In this document: positions 27,811-37,200 of the stretch, piece after piece
Layout: each line of letters starts with the position of its first letter
Position numbering within the stretch: the stretch's first letter is position 1
Assembly (NCBI RefSeq): GCF_000701685.1
Contig: NZ_JNJO01000008.1
Coordinates: 1 to 64,000 of the forward strand
Origin: Gemella sanguinis ATCC 700632
GTDB lineage: Bacteria; Bacillota; Bacilli; Staphylococcales; Gemellaceae
Length of the DNA stretch: 64,000 nt
Direction of reading: 5' to 3'
The notes under the pieces: model-generated
Database searches by the model: none
The model's input: only the letters and a program-made list of their open reading frames with translations
What the model was told of the DNA's origin: nothing
Translations under genes and position numbers: made by a program

Positions 27811-28521
27811 ATGAGAAAGATATCAAAAATAGCAATTGTAGTGCTAGTAGTATTACTAGTATATATAGGAAGTACAAGAAAAGGAAGTAGAACATGGATA
27901 GAAAATAAAGTGTCAGATATAGAAAGAGTGTATCCAACAGAGAATTTGGAGGTTTTATTTGAAAAGTTTCCTAATGGCTTTATAATATCCCAAACAAGAT
28001 TGTTTGAAGAAAATGGAAAAAGCTACAGTATAGATTTGGTAATGAAGGGAGATAAAGATACTAAAAAGATAACTGGTAAAGTAAGTAAAGTGCTACTGCA
28101 ATCTGAGCCATATAAAGAAACAGTGGAAAAGGAAAGTGAAGTAGAGTATAAAAAGGGAGAAAATTTAGTATTAGCTAAACCTGAGCTAACAGAAGAATTA
28201 TTGCCTAGAAACTATTTTCTGTTTCAAAAATTAAAGCTTAACAAGGATATACTTGGTAAGTTAGAGTTTGAAAATAAAGATTATACGCCTGGAAATGGAG
28301 GCTATGGAATAACTTATAAAATTAATGATACTGTTGTTAATAACTACTTTGGAGGAAAAGTAAATGGTGCAACAATAAGGATAAGTGGTATAGAAAGAAC
28401 TACATATAATCCTTATAAACATGGTGTTAAAATATTAGCAAATAATAAAAGTATAAATTATCATGAATTAATTTCAGAGGATAAGGAAGATTTGACAGAA
28501 GAGAGAATAATTAATGTTTAA
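27811..28521 (+). CDS. Tandem immunity-type paralogue copy 2, lipobox cysteine lost
   Basis: 236 residues. Shares the family core (IERVYPTENLEVLFEKFPNG, FIISQTRLFEENG, LAKPELTEELLPRNYFLFQK). The N-terminal hydrophobic helix ends VYIGSTRKGSR where other copies have MNVGCARKGSR: the lipidated Cys is replaced by Ser. It is therefore likely anchored by its helix or released by ordinary signal peptidase rather than lipidated. The C-terminal third (NNYFGGKVNGATIRISG..., SINYHELISEDKEDL) is of the type also seen in copy 4. Starts 2 bases after the small lipoprotein gene. Confidence 0.82.
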   Translation: MRKISKIAIVVLVVLLVYIGSTRKGSRTWIENKVSDIERVYPTENLEVLFEKFPNGFIISQTRLFEENGKSYSIDLVMKGDKDTKKITGKVSKVLLQSEPYKETVEKESEVEYKKGENLVLAKPELTEELLPRNYFLFQKLKLNKDILGKLEFENKDYTPGNGGYGITYKINDTVVNNYFGGKVNGATIRISGIERTTYNPYKHGVKILANNKSINYHELISEDKEDLTEERIINV

Positions 28522-28567
28522 ATTTAAGGGATAAATGATACAAGTTAAGAGAAAAAGAGTGTGAAAA

Positions 28568-29257
28568 ATGAAAAAGATATCAAAAATAGCAGCTGTAGTG
28601 CTAGTAGTAGCGGCATTACTAGTATATATAGGAAATACAAGAAAAGGAAGTAGAGCTTGGATAGAGAATCAGATATCAGATATAGAAAGAGTGTATCCAA
28701 CAGAGAATCTAGATGATTTATTTGAAAAATTTCCTAATGGTTTTATAATAACCCAAACAAGATTGTTTGATGAAAATGGAAAGAGATATAGCTTATTTAT
28801 AGAAGTTGAGGGTAAAAAGGAAAATAAGGTAATAAAAGGTAAAGTGAGTAAAACGTTATTACAGTCAAATCTATATAAAGAAACTATAGAAAAGGAAAGT
28901 GAAGTAGAGTATAAAAAGGGAGATAATTTAGTATTGGCAAAGCCTGAGTTGACAGAAGAATTATTACCTAGAAACTACTTTTTATTTCAAAAAATACAGT
29001 TAAATAAGAGAATACTAGGTAAATTACAAGTGATTGATAAAGGTTATAGTTATGAAACTGGAAGGTATGATATTACTTATAGCTACAAAAATAAAGAAAT
29101 AGCTGATTATTTAGGTGTGAAAGATGAGAATCAGAATATAGGAATAGGAGGTGGAGATGGTATAAAGAATTATGTTCACTATATAGAAGTACGTAAAGAT
29201 AGATTGACTCTTCTTGAAAGGGTTATAGAAAAAAAGGAGAATGAATATAAAGAATAG
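28568..29257 (+). CDS. Tandem immunity-type paralogue copy 3, lipobox cysteine lost
   Basis: 229 residues, family core as in copy 2. The signal region VLVVAALLVYIGNTRKGSR has Asn in place of the lipobox Cys. Its C-terminal third (ILGKLQVIDKGYSYETGRYD, NKEIADYLGVKDENQNIGIG) is nearly identical to that of copy 6, the copy joined to the toxin gene, although the two differ at the N-terminus. This mosaic pattern points to recombination within the array. Confidence 0.82.
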   Translation: MKKISKIAAVVLVVAALLVYIGNTRKGSRAWIENQISDIERVYPTENLDDLFEKFPNGFIITQTRLFDENGKRYSLFIEVEGKKENKVIKGKVSKTLLQSNLYKETIEKESEVEYKKGDNLVLAKPELTEELLPRNYFLFQKIQLNKRILGKLQVIDKGYSYETGRYDITYSYKNKEIADYLGVKDENQNIGIGGGDGIKNYVHYIEVRKDRLTLLERVIEKKENEYKE

Positions 29258-29269
29258 TTGGTGGGTACG

Positions 29270-29983
29270 ATGAGAAATACATTAAAAAAAGCAAGCATAA
29301 TATTAGTAGGTTGTATGTTAGTAATGAATGTGGGTTGTGCAAGAAAAGGAAGTAGAGCTTGGGTTGAAAGAAAAGTAGAGAATATGGAAAAAGTATATCC
29401 AACAGAGAACTTAGAAGATTTATTTGAAAAATTCTCTGACGGCTTTTATATTAGTCAAATTAGATTAGTAGACGGAGATGATAAAAATGAAGGTTATAAT
29501 TATGTTCTAGAGCTTAAAGGTGATAAAGAAAATAAAACAATAAAAGGAAATATAGAAAAGTATAAGGTAAAAAGTGAACCGTTTGAAAGTACTCTAATTG
29601 AGAAAAGTAATGTAGAGTACGTGAAAAGTAAGGGATTAGTTTTAGATAAACCAGAACTAACAGAAGACTTGTTACCTAGAAATTATTTTATATTTCAAAA
29701 AATTAAATTAAATAAAGAGGTTCTTAATAACTGGAGATTTATAAATAAAGAATATTCCTTTGAGACAGGAGTATTTGACATAAAATATAATGTTATCGAT
29801 AGTGAGATTTCGAACTATTTTAATATAGATAGAAAAACGGAGTTAAAAGTAGATTTAGGAGGAGTAGATTTATCCGCAAAGGATTCATATAAATATAGCC
29901 TCAAAATAGAAAACAAGGAAAATAATATAAATTATTATGAAATAATATCAAATAGTAAGGAAGATATAAAGAATGAGGAATAA
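29270..29983 (+). CDS. Tandem immunity-type lipoprotein copy 4
   Basis: 237 residues with signal peptide and lipobox MNVGC (Cys21), then the family core in a diverged form (MEKVYPTENLEDLFEKFSDG, LDKPELTEDLLPRNYFIFQK). Has a small insertion (DGDDKNEGYNY) in the second strand region and a C-terminus related to copy 2. ATG 29270 is preferred; a TTG at 29258 would add four residues. Only a weak GGTGGG ribosome site is seen. Ends inside the terminator stem at 29979. Confidence 0.82.
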   Translation: MRNTLKKASIILVGCMLVMNVGCARKGSRAWVERKVENMEKVYPTENLEDLFEKFSDGFYISQIRLVDGDDKNEGYNYVLELKGDKENKTIKGNIEKYKVKSEPFESTLIEKSNVEYVKSKGLVLDKPELTEDLLPRNYFIFQKIKLNKEVLNNWRFINKEYSFETGVFDIKYNVIDSEISNYFNIDRKTELKVDLGGVDLSAKDSYKYSLKIENKENNINYYEIISNSKEDIKNEE

Positions 29984-30006
29984 GACTTAGTAGGTCTTAT
30001 TTTTTT
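29979..30006 (+). terminator. Terminator within the lipoprotein array
   Basis: AATAAGAC / GTCTTATT stem with a T6 tail. It splits the array into two transcription units. Confidence 0.8.
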
Positions 30007-30020
30007 ATCTAGTTATCGGT

Positions 30021-30094
30021 AAAGAGTAAAACTATGGTATAATAAAAAAGAAACTAATATAGATATAATGTAAGAAAAGTAATTGGTAGATAAG
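30021..30094 (+). promoter_or_regulatory. Extended -10 promoter, second copy of the duplicated region
   Basis: TATGGTATAAT with -10 at 30038-30043, in a segment nearly identical to 26671-26743. Confidence 0.7.
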
Positions 30095-30793
30095 ATGAAA
30101 AATATATTAAAAAAGGCAAGTATAATATTATTAGGTTGTATGTTAATAATGAATGTGGGTTGTGCAAGAAAAGGAAATATAGTTTGGATTGAAGAGCAAA
30201 TATCAGATATAGAAAGAGTGTATCCAACGGAAAATGCTGAAGACTTATTTGAGAAGTTTCCCAATGGCTTTATTATAAGTCAATCAAAGGTTTTTAAAGA
30301 GAATGGGGTGTCATATATGATAAATTTGGATATGAAGGGGAATAAAGCTACTAGAAAAATAATTGGAAAGATAAAAAAGGTGCGAGTAGAGACAGAACCT
30401 TATAAGGAGATAGTGGAAAAATAAAGTGAAGTTGAATATAAAAAAGGACAGAATTTAGTATTGGCAAAGCCTGAGTTAACAGAGGAATTGTTGCCTAGAA
30501 ACTATTTTTTATTTCAAAAATTAAAATTAAATAAGGATATATTTAAACAGTTAGGAGTTAAAAATAAAGTATATACTTCTGCAACTGATAGATATAGTAT
30601 AAAATATAGTATTAATAATAATGAAATAAATAGTTATTTAGATTTAAATAGTGATAAAATAATTTTAGATGTAAGTGGGTATTATAGTGAGAAAGACAAA
30701 GCCTATTTCCATACAATTTTAATTAAAGGTGAATCTAAAAAATTTGATTTTTTTGAAAAAGTCGTTGAAGAAAAAGAAGACAAAAAAGGATGA
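30095..30793 (+). pseudogene. Tandem immunity-type lipoprotein copy 5, interrupted by a stop
   Basis: Closest relative of copy 1 in both upstream region and C-terminal third. Lipobox MNVGC is present. A TAA at 30422-30424 replaces the GAA found in all other copies (VEK-stop-SEVEY against VEKESEVEY), which fits a single G-to-T change; the frame then stays open to 30793. The product would be a 109-residue truncation without the C-terminal half. Confidence 0.8.
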
Positions 30794-30955
30794 TGCTGAA
30801 TAAGAAATAGCATTATTAATTACTGTTTTTTATCCAAAGTTTACTAAGTAGGCATATTAACGAATATAAAGTTGATGAAATCGACAAGATAGAATAGTGA
30901 GTTGTATTGTAAGTAAAATAAAATGGTAGAAAGCGAAGAGATAAAAATGAAAAAT
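30793..30955 (+). pseudogene. Decayed copy of the small second-type lipoprotein
   Basis: No open frame remains, but the bases align with 27443-27600: AATAAAATGGTAGAAAGCGA against the AATGGTAGATGGTGAAG region, AAAGTTGATGAAATC against AAAGTCGATGAAATT, and TTACTAAGTAGG against TTATTAAGTGG at the former lipobox. Several stops and indels. It occupies the same position after copy 5 as the intact gene does after copy 1. Confidence 0.7.
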
Positions 30956-31012
30956 AATGATTAAAAGTATTATTTTTTATTTCTTAATTATTAGTAATGA
31001 GCAAAACTATGG

Positions 31013-31018
31013 TATAAT
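31013..31018 (+). promoter_or_regulatory. Extended -10 promoter of the immunity-toxin pair
   Basis: Third occurrence of AAAACTATGGTATAAT (-10 at 31013-31018), 35 bases before the start of copy 6 and outside the long duplication. It would give the last lipoprotein and the lipase their own transcript. Confidence 0.65.
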
Positions 31019-31052
31019 AGGGAAAACGATCTATCTAAAGGAGGTTGTTAAG

Positions 31053-31772
31053 ATGAAAAAAGAAAATAAATCGCTAAAAATATTTAAAAATGTATTAAAA
31101 AAGGTAAGTATAATATTAGTAGGAGGTATATTAGTAATGAATGTGGGTTGTGCAAGAAAAGGAAGTAGAACATGGATAGAAAATAAAGTGTCAGATATAG
31201 AAAGAGTATACCCAACAGAGAATTTGGAGGATTTATTTGAAAAATTTCCTAATGGATTTATAATATCCCAAACAAGATTGTTTGAAGAAAACGGAAAGAA
31301 ATATAGATTATATATTGAAGTTGAGGGAGAAAAGGAAAATAAGGTAATAAAAGGTAAAGTGAGTAAAACGCTATTAAAGTCGGATCCGTATGAAAAGATA
31401 GTGGAAAAGGAAAGTGAGGTAGAGTATAAAAAGGGGCAAAACTTAGTATTAGCCAATCCTGAATTGACAGAAGAAATATTGCCTAGAAATTATTTTTTAT
31501 TTCAAAAAATACAGTTAAATAAGAGCATACTGGGTAAATTACAAGTGATTGATAAAGATTATAGTTATGAAACTGGAAGGTATGAAATTACTTATGGCTA
31601 CAAAAATAAAGAAATAGCTGATTATTTAGGTGTGAAAGATGAGAATCAGAATATAAGAATAGGAGGTGCAGATGGTCAAAAGAATTATTTTTATGTTATA
31701 GAAATAAACAAAGATGGGTTGACATTTCTTGAAAGAATCATAGAAAAAAAGGAGAATAAATATGAAGAATAG
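31053..31772 (+). CDS. TilA-like immunity lipoprotein, copy 6, coupled to the lipase toxin
   Basis: 239 residues; signal peptide with lipobox MNVGC (Cys30), then the family core (IERVYPTENLEDLFEKFPNG; LANPELTEEILPRNYFLFQK). The layout, with YPxxNLEDLF after the lipid anchor, repeated beta segments and K-P-x-L-T-x-E-x-L in the middle, resembles the staphylococcal tandem lipoproteins (DUF576), a group that includes TilA, the immunity protein of the type VII lipase toxin TslA. ATG 31053 has a perfect AAAGGAGG ribosome site; a longer frame from 30957 runs through the promoter and is rejected. The stop overlaps the lipase start by 11 bp, so the two are coupled. Confidence 0.85.
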   Translation: MKKENKSLKIFKNVLKKVSIILVGGILVMNVGCARKGSRTWIENKVSDIERVYPTENLEDLFEKFPNGFIISQTRLFEENGKKYRLYIEVEGEKENKVIKGKVSKTLLKSDPYEKIVEKESEVEYKKGQNLVLANPELTEEILPRNYFLFQKIQLNKSILGKLQVIDKDYSYETGRYEITYGYKNKEIADYLGVKDENQNIRIGGADGQKNYFYVIEINKDGLTFLERIIEKKENKYEE

Positions 31773-34176
31773 TACATTATATGCCTCTGATTTATCATAT
31801 GAATTTGAAAAGGCAAGAATTAAAAGGAAACCTTCTGATGAAATAGAATCATATGTCAAAGATAATTATAATCTTCAATACCCAGAAAAACTAGAATATT
31901 TAGAAGACACTTACGACGAAAAAACAGGTACTAGTGCAACGGCTTTTAGAGATAAAGATACAGGAGAAATAATCTTATCTTATACAGGGACTAATTTAGA
32001 ATCAGGATGGAAAGAATTTTATAAAGATGTAATAAAATCTGATGTAGGGGAAATTGGTTTTGGATTGGGCTCTACACATTATGAACCAGCGTATGAATTT
32101 TATGAAAAAATTAGAGAAAAATACGGAGACAATATAATACTTACAGGACATAGCTTAGGAGGGAATGTTGCTCAGAGGGTTGCATTACAATATAATGTTC
32201 AAAAAACAATTATCTATAATCCAGCCCCTTTATATGTACCCTTAAGGCAATTGGCTGCAAAGGCAGCGGTATTAGTCAAAGAAAATGCAATGGATATGTT
32301 ATTGAGTAGATTTGGAGTAAGACTAAAAGATGCGATAGCCTATCCCATGGAATTTTTTAAAAATAGTGTGTTAGATCTTCTTGGGGATGAGTCAGAAGAA
32401 CGCAAAATAGAAAATTCAGTAAAAACATTCACAGGACAAATAGTAACTATAAGGTCACAATACGATTGGTTAACTCATGGAGCTGAGTTTCTTAATGGGA
32501 AATACATAGGAATACTATACACTTTAAAAAATGGTAAAATTCATAGTATATTAGATATATTAAACTCTGAAAAATCACAGGAGGAAATAGAAAACTTAAC
32601 TAAACCATTGTTTTATTCTAAAACAAAAATAGATATAGATGGTGATGGGAATGTTGATATAAATTTAGCTTCGCTGAATCTTACTACCAAAAATCTTTTA
32701 AGTGACAGTGTGGAAATCACAGCAGGTGGAAAAATTCAATTAAACCCTGATGTACTTAAAACATTAAGTAATAATATTAAAACAAGTGTAATATCAGACT
32801 TAGAAGAAATAATAAGAATAACTAATTTATGTATAGAAAAAAACAATAGTGTCGAAGCAGACTTCAATAAAAGAAAAGAGCAAGTTAGTGAAAAAATAAA
32901 AGAGGAAATCAATAATGCTCAAGTACCATTGGTGCTAGATAATTTAAGAGATTCAGTAGGAGAAATAATAAAAAATAAAGATTTTTTAAGTGAATTACAA
33001 AACTACCACGAACTTAAGATGGAACAATTTGGACATAATGAAAAGCCTTTGCTTCATGGAGCAGTCTTAATTCCTCATCCATTTAATCAAGAGTTATCTT
33101 TACTAAGGGATGCAGTAGAGCCATTATTAAATCAAAGTATAAAGGAAGAATCGAAAGATATTTCTAATTTCTTTAAAGGAAAACCAACAATACTGAAATC
33201 ATGGCAAGAAGTAGAAAACGGGACAAAACATCTATTAGAAGAGAGTAAAAAAACATTTGAGGGAGATGGGTTAAGAACAGGAAAAGAGGACGGGATAAGC
33301 CAGTCTTTAACTCAGGTTCTAAAAGTGGCTAAAGCTAACGCTGAAGAGCTAGGGAAATTACTACAAAACACTGGAGAATTAACACAAGGTTTGGCTGTAA
33401 ATTTTGAGGCGCAAGATAAGTGGATTGAAGGAAGAATAAGTAACGGTGTTTTTGTAGGGAGTAATACAGTTAGGTCTATGCCAACTAGTTACAAAGCGTA
33501 TCTAGAAAGAGATGGAATATTCGATGATGTGAGTGGGGTAATACAGGCGTTTGATAAACAAGTAGAAAAGCGTAGTAAAGAATATGCTAGTAAAGTAACA
33601 GAAGTAACAAGTAGAAGCCTAGATACTATTTCAAAAGGGTTAAACAACTGGTTAACATATGTAGATAATGTAGAAAGTAGAATGGCAAAAATTGAAGGGA
33701 ATTATCCAATGACTGTTGAAGTAGAGGAAAAGTATACTGAAGACGGTGAAAAAGGCTCTAAAACAAAAAGAAGATATTGGGGAGAATTCAAAAGGTTATA
33801 TCCAGAAGCAGTGGTAACTAATATTTCTGGAGCTAGAGAGAAAATCACATCTAAAAAAGGTCGAATAGAAAATACAATAACGGCAATTGATAGCACAAAA
33901 AATAACTTAGCTGCCCTTCAACCAAGTTTAAAGAAAATTATAGAGGAAGGTGTCTATAAAGCTTTTGATTTAGATGAAATAGTAAATAGTCAAAAAGTAG
34001 TGAAACAATTAGTTGAAAAAATTCAAAAAGAAATAACATATGTAAAAGGTCATATAGGAACAGAAAATATGAGTGGGAAAGCAATACAAGCTTTGGAAAA
34101 TAAACTAGATGAAGTAGGAAAAAATCTAGATTATTATAAAACTTTTATAGGGGATTGTTTTGGAGATCAGAGTTAA
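31762..34176 (+). CDS. TslA-like lipase toxin with reversed domain order (type VII substrate candidate)
   Basis: 804 residues, no signal peptide. Residues 1-265 form a class 3-type lipase: SYTGTN (about 73-78), nucleophile Ser131 in TGHSLGG, candidate acid Asp235 in SQYDWLT and candidate His261 in GKIHSI. Residues 291-299 (DIDGDGNVD) resemble an EF-hand calcium loop. From about 315 to 804 the protein is almost all charged helices. N-terminal lipase plus C-terminal helical secretion domain is the reversed arrangement known for TslA of S. aureus, a phospholipase A neutralised by lipoprotein TilA. The 11-bp overlap with a TilA-like gene supports this. TlaA-like helper genes and T7SS genes are not in view, so secretion is inferred. 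Confidence 0.8.
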   Translation: MKNSTLYASDLSYEFEKARIKRKPSDEIESYVKDNYNLQYPEKLEYLEDTYDEKTGTSATAFRDKDTGEIILSYTGTNLESGWKEFYKDVIKSDVGEIGFGLGSTHYEPAYEFYEKIREKYGDNIILTGHSLGGNVAQRVALQYNVQKTIIYNPAPLYVPLRQLAAKAAVLVKENAMDMLLSRFGVRLKDAIAYPMEFFKNSVLDLLGDESEERKIENSVKTFTGQIVTIRSQYDWLTHGAEFLNGKYIGILYTLKNGKIHSILDILNSEKSQEEIENLTKPLFYSKTKIDIDGDGNVDINLASLNLTTKNLLSDSVEITAGGKIQLNPDVLKTLSNNIKTSVISDLEEIIRITNLCIEKNNSVEADFNKRKEQVSEKIKEEINNAQVPLVLDNLRDSVGEIIKNKDFLSELQNYHELKMEQFGHNEKPLLHGAVLIPHPFNQELSLLRDAVEPLLNQSIKEESKDISNFFKGKPTILKSWQEVENGTKHLLEESKKTFEGDGLRTGKEDGISQSLTQVLKVAKANAEELGKLLQNTGELTQGLAVNFEAQDKWIEGRISNGVFVGSNTVRSMPTSYKAYLERDGIFDDVSGVIQAFDKQVEKRSKEYASKVTEVTSRSLDTISKGLNNWLTYVDNVESRMAKIEGNYPMTVEVEEKYTEDGEKGSKTKRRYWGEFKRLYPEAVVTNISGAREKITSKKGRIENTITAIDSTKNNLAALQPSLKKIIEEGVYKAFDLDEIVNSQKVVKQLVEKIQKEITYVKGHIGTENMSGKAIQALENKLDEVGKNLDYYKTFIGDCFGDQS

Positions 34177-34258
34177 AAATATAAGTATTTTAACTTAAGG
34201 CAACAAAATGATATAATGATATATTATATAGTTAATTATTGAAGAAAGGAGGAGAATT

Positions 34259-37200
34259 ATGACTTATTACAATTTGCAAGTGCATAGTGCTTATGATTTA
34301 TTAAATAGTACAATCAAATATACTGAGTTATTTAGTAAGTTGAAAAAAGACGGGCAAGATACTGTAGTTATTACAGATCCAACTCTTTATGGTGCTATTA
34401 AAGCTCATAAAATCGCTAAAAAGTTTGATATTGATTTAGTGCACGGTTTAGAGATAAAGTTAGGTTATGGCATTAGTTTTCTAAAATTTAATATACTATG
34501 TAAAAATACCGAAATGTTTTATCGTTTGTTGGAAATATCAACAATGATAGAAAATAAAGTAGAATGGTCTATTGAAAAATTTGTCGAAGAACTAAAAAAA
34601 TCTAAAGAAGATTTTGTAATTATTGTTATTGATGAACTTCGAGATAGTATGGAGTTTAGCTACTTAAATGATGTGTTAAAAGGTTTTGATTTTTATTTTG
34701 GATTTAATGAAAAGTTTGATGCTAGTCTTTATCAATATTATGAAAATGTAGTTTATACAAAACCAAGTTTTTATTTAAATAATGACCAATACCAACAAGT
34801 AATTGTAAGTCGTGCAATTAGGGACAATGCCAAACTTAATATTACTGAATTAACTACGACTACTGGTAGTAAATTTGTAAGAACTCAAGAAGATTTTAAG
34901 AATTTACTAAATGTTGATAATCCATTATTGAAATCAATGTTAGAAAAAGCTCTAGTTAAACAAGCAGAAGTCATTGATAAATGTCGATACAATCTAGAAT
35001 TTAAAGGATACCATCTACCTAAATATAAGTATGGAAAAGATGAAGATGTATTCCAAAATTTCTCATCAAGAGACTATCTGCGTTATTTAGTTCAAAAGGG
35101 TGCGAAAGAAAAATTATTTGGTAAAGATTTATACAAGTATAAAAAACGCTATGAGTATGAACTTAAAATCATCGATGAAATGGGCTTTAATGACTATTTC
35201 TTAATAGTTTATGATTTTGTTAAGTATGCCAAAACTAACGGGATTTTAGTAGGGGCTGGACGTGGTAGTGCAGCAGGAAGTTTAGTTTGTTATTTATTAA
35301 ATATCACAGAAGCAGATCCTCTAGAATATAATTTACTATTTGAAAGATTTCTAAATAAAGAGCGTATTTCTATGCCGGATATTGATATAGACTTTCAGGA
35401 TACACGCCGTGACGAAGTTATTAAATATGTAGAAGAAAAATATGGTGAAGATAAAGTAGCGCAGATTATTACATTTACAACGTTTCAATCTAAAAGTGCT
35501 GCGAGAGAATCTGCGAGAATTCTGCAGTTTGATGATAATGCCTTAAAGTTTATTAGTAGTAATATTAGTTCTACAAGGACATTGAAAGAGTGTTATGAAA
35601 GTTCTGAGTCACTACGTAATTTTGTTAATGAGAGTACTATAAATCGCCGTTGGTTTAGTATAGCGCTGAGTTTAGAAAGTCTTCCGAAAAACCCGTCTGT
35701 TCACGCTGCAGGGGTTGTAATAAGTGATAATAATCCTCTTGTGAAATATGCACCTCTTGCTGAATCTAATATGACTAAATATTTAACGCAGTGGACAATG
35801 GATGATGTCGAGAGTGTTGGATTACTAAAAATAGATTTTCTTGGAATTAGATATTTAACGATGGTATCTAGTATTGTTGAACAGATTAAAAAGGAAAATT
35901 CAGAGTTTGATATTACTAGGATAAATTATAAAGATCCAAAAGTATATAATCTATTTGCGGAAGGTAGAACAGAAGGTATTTTCCAATTTGAATCTAGTGG
36001 AATGAAGGAAAAACTACGCCTTCTTAAACCAACGGAGTTCAATGATATTGTCGCGATGAATGCTTTATATCGTCCAGGACCTATGGCGCAAATAGAAACT
36101 TATATTCGAAGAAAACATGGGGAAGAGAAGGTAAATTATCCTCATCCTAATCTTGAAAAAATTCTTAAAGATACATATGGTGTAATTGTTTATCAGGAAC
36201 AAATCATGCTTATAGCGGTGAATTTTGCTCATATGTCACTTAACGAAGCGGATAATATGAGGCGAGCTGTTAGTAAAAAGAAAAAAGAAGATTTGGAGTA
36301 TTATGGACGAATTTTCATAGAAAAAAGTGTAGCTGCTGGTTATGACCGTAATGTGGCTAAGAGTTTATTTGACCTTATCGTTACATTCGCTAACTATGGA
36401 TTTAATAAGAGTCACGCGGTTGTTTATAGTATGCTTGCGTACCGCTTAGCTTATTTGAAAGTTTATTATACTAAGTACTTTATGACTGCGTTGCTTAATA
36501 ACGTTATTAGTAGTGAGAAAAAAATAAATGAGTATAAACAAGAGCTTAATAATTTAGGAATTAAATTGATAAAACCTGATGTTAATGTTAGTTTAAGTGA
36601 TTTTAGTGTTTATAAACAAGACATAGTCTTCGCGCTAACGGCTATTAAAAATGTTGGGTACCGCAGTAGTTATGAAATAGTTCAAGATCGCTTGAACTTT
36701 GGTAAGTACTTGGATATTGATGATTTCCTAAAAAGAATGAATAAAAAAGTTGATTATCAAGCGGCAGCTTCTTTAGTAAAAGCAGGAGCGTTAGATACTT
36801 TTGGTTATAATCGCGCAACGCTTATGAAAAAAGTTAAAGATTATTATGAAGATAATCGCCAATATATAAACAACGTTAGAGTAGCATTATCCGCAGAAAC
36901 AGGTCTAACTTTAAAAGTAGAAGAAGTTGAGGACTATTCTATTACCGAAAGAATCCAAATGGAAAAAGAAGTTACAGGTACATATTTCTTAAAACACCCT
37001 GTTCAAGTGGAAAAAGAAAAATACTCGTATCTTCCACTGCAATATATTGGTCGAGATGTAACGGATAGTTATGTAGAAGTTATTACGAAGAAAGAAATAA
37101 AAACAAAAAATGGAGACTACATGGCATTTTTAACTGTTAATGATGGTAAAAATGATTATGATGTAACGGTGTTTCCTAGTGTTTATAAATACGCAAATAC

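Noticed and set aside
30957-31052. Longer N-terminus for immunity lipoprotein copy 6
   Set aside because: This stretch contains the promoter and ribosome site, and it would place 32 residues before the signal peptide.
31031-31456. Minus-strand open frame opposite copy 6 (and similar ones opposite copies 1, 2 and 5)
   Set aside because: They arise as mirror frames of the conserved array genes, have no ribosome site and only low-complexity S/F-rich products.
31762-34176. Canonical LXG toxin (N-terminal LXG, C-terminal toxin)
   Set aside because: The lipase motif is at the N-terminus and the helical part at the C-terminus, the opposite of canonical LXG proteins.
34171-34195. Terminator after the lipase gene
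   Set aside because: AGTTAAAA / TTTTAACT can pair, but the stem is all A-T and no T-tract follows, so it was not listed as a feature.
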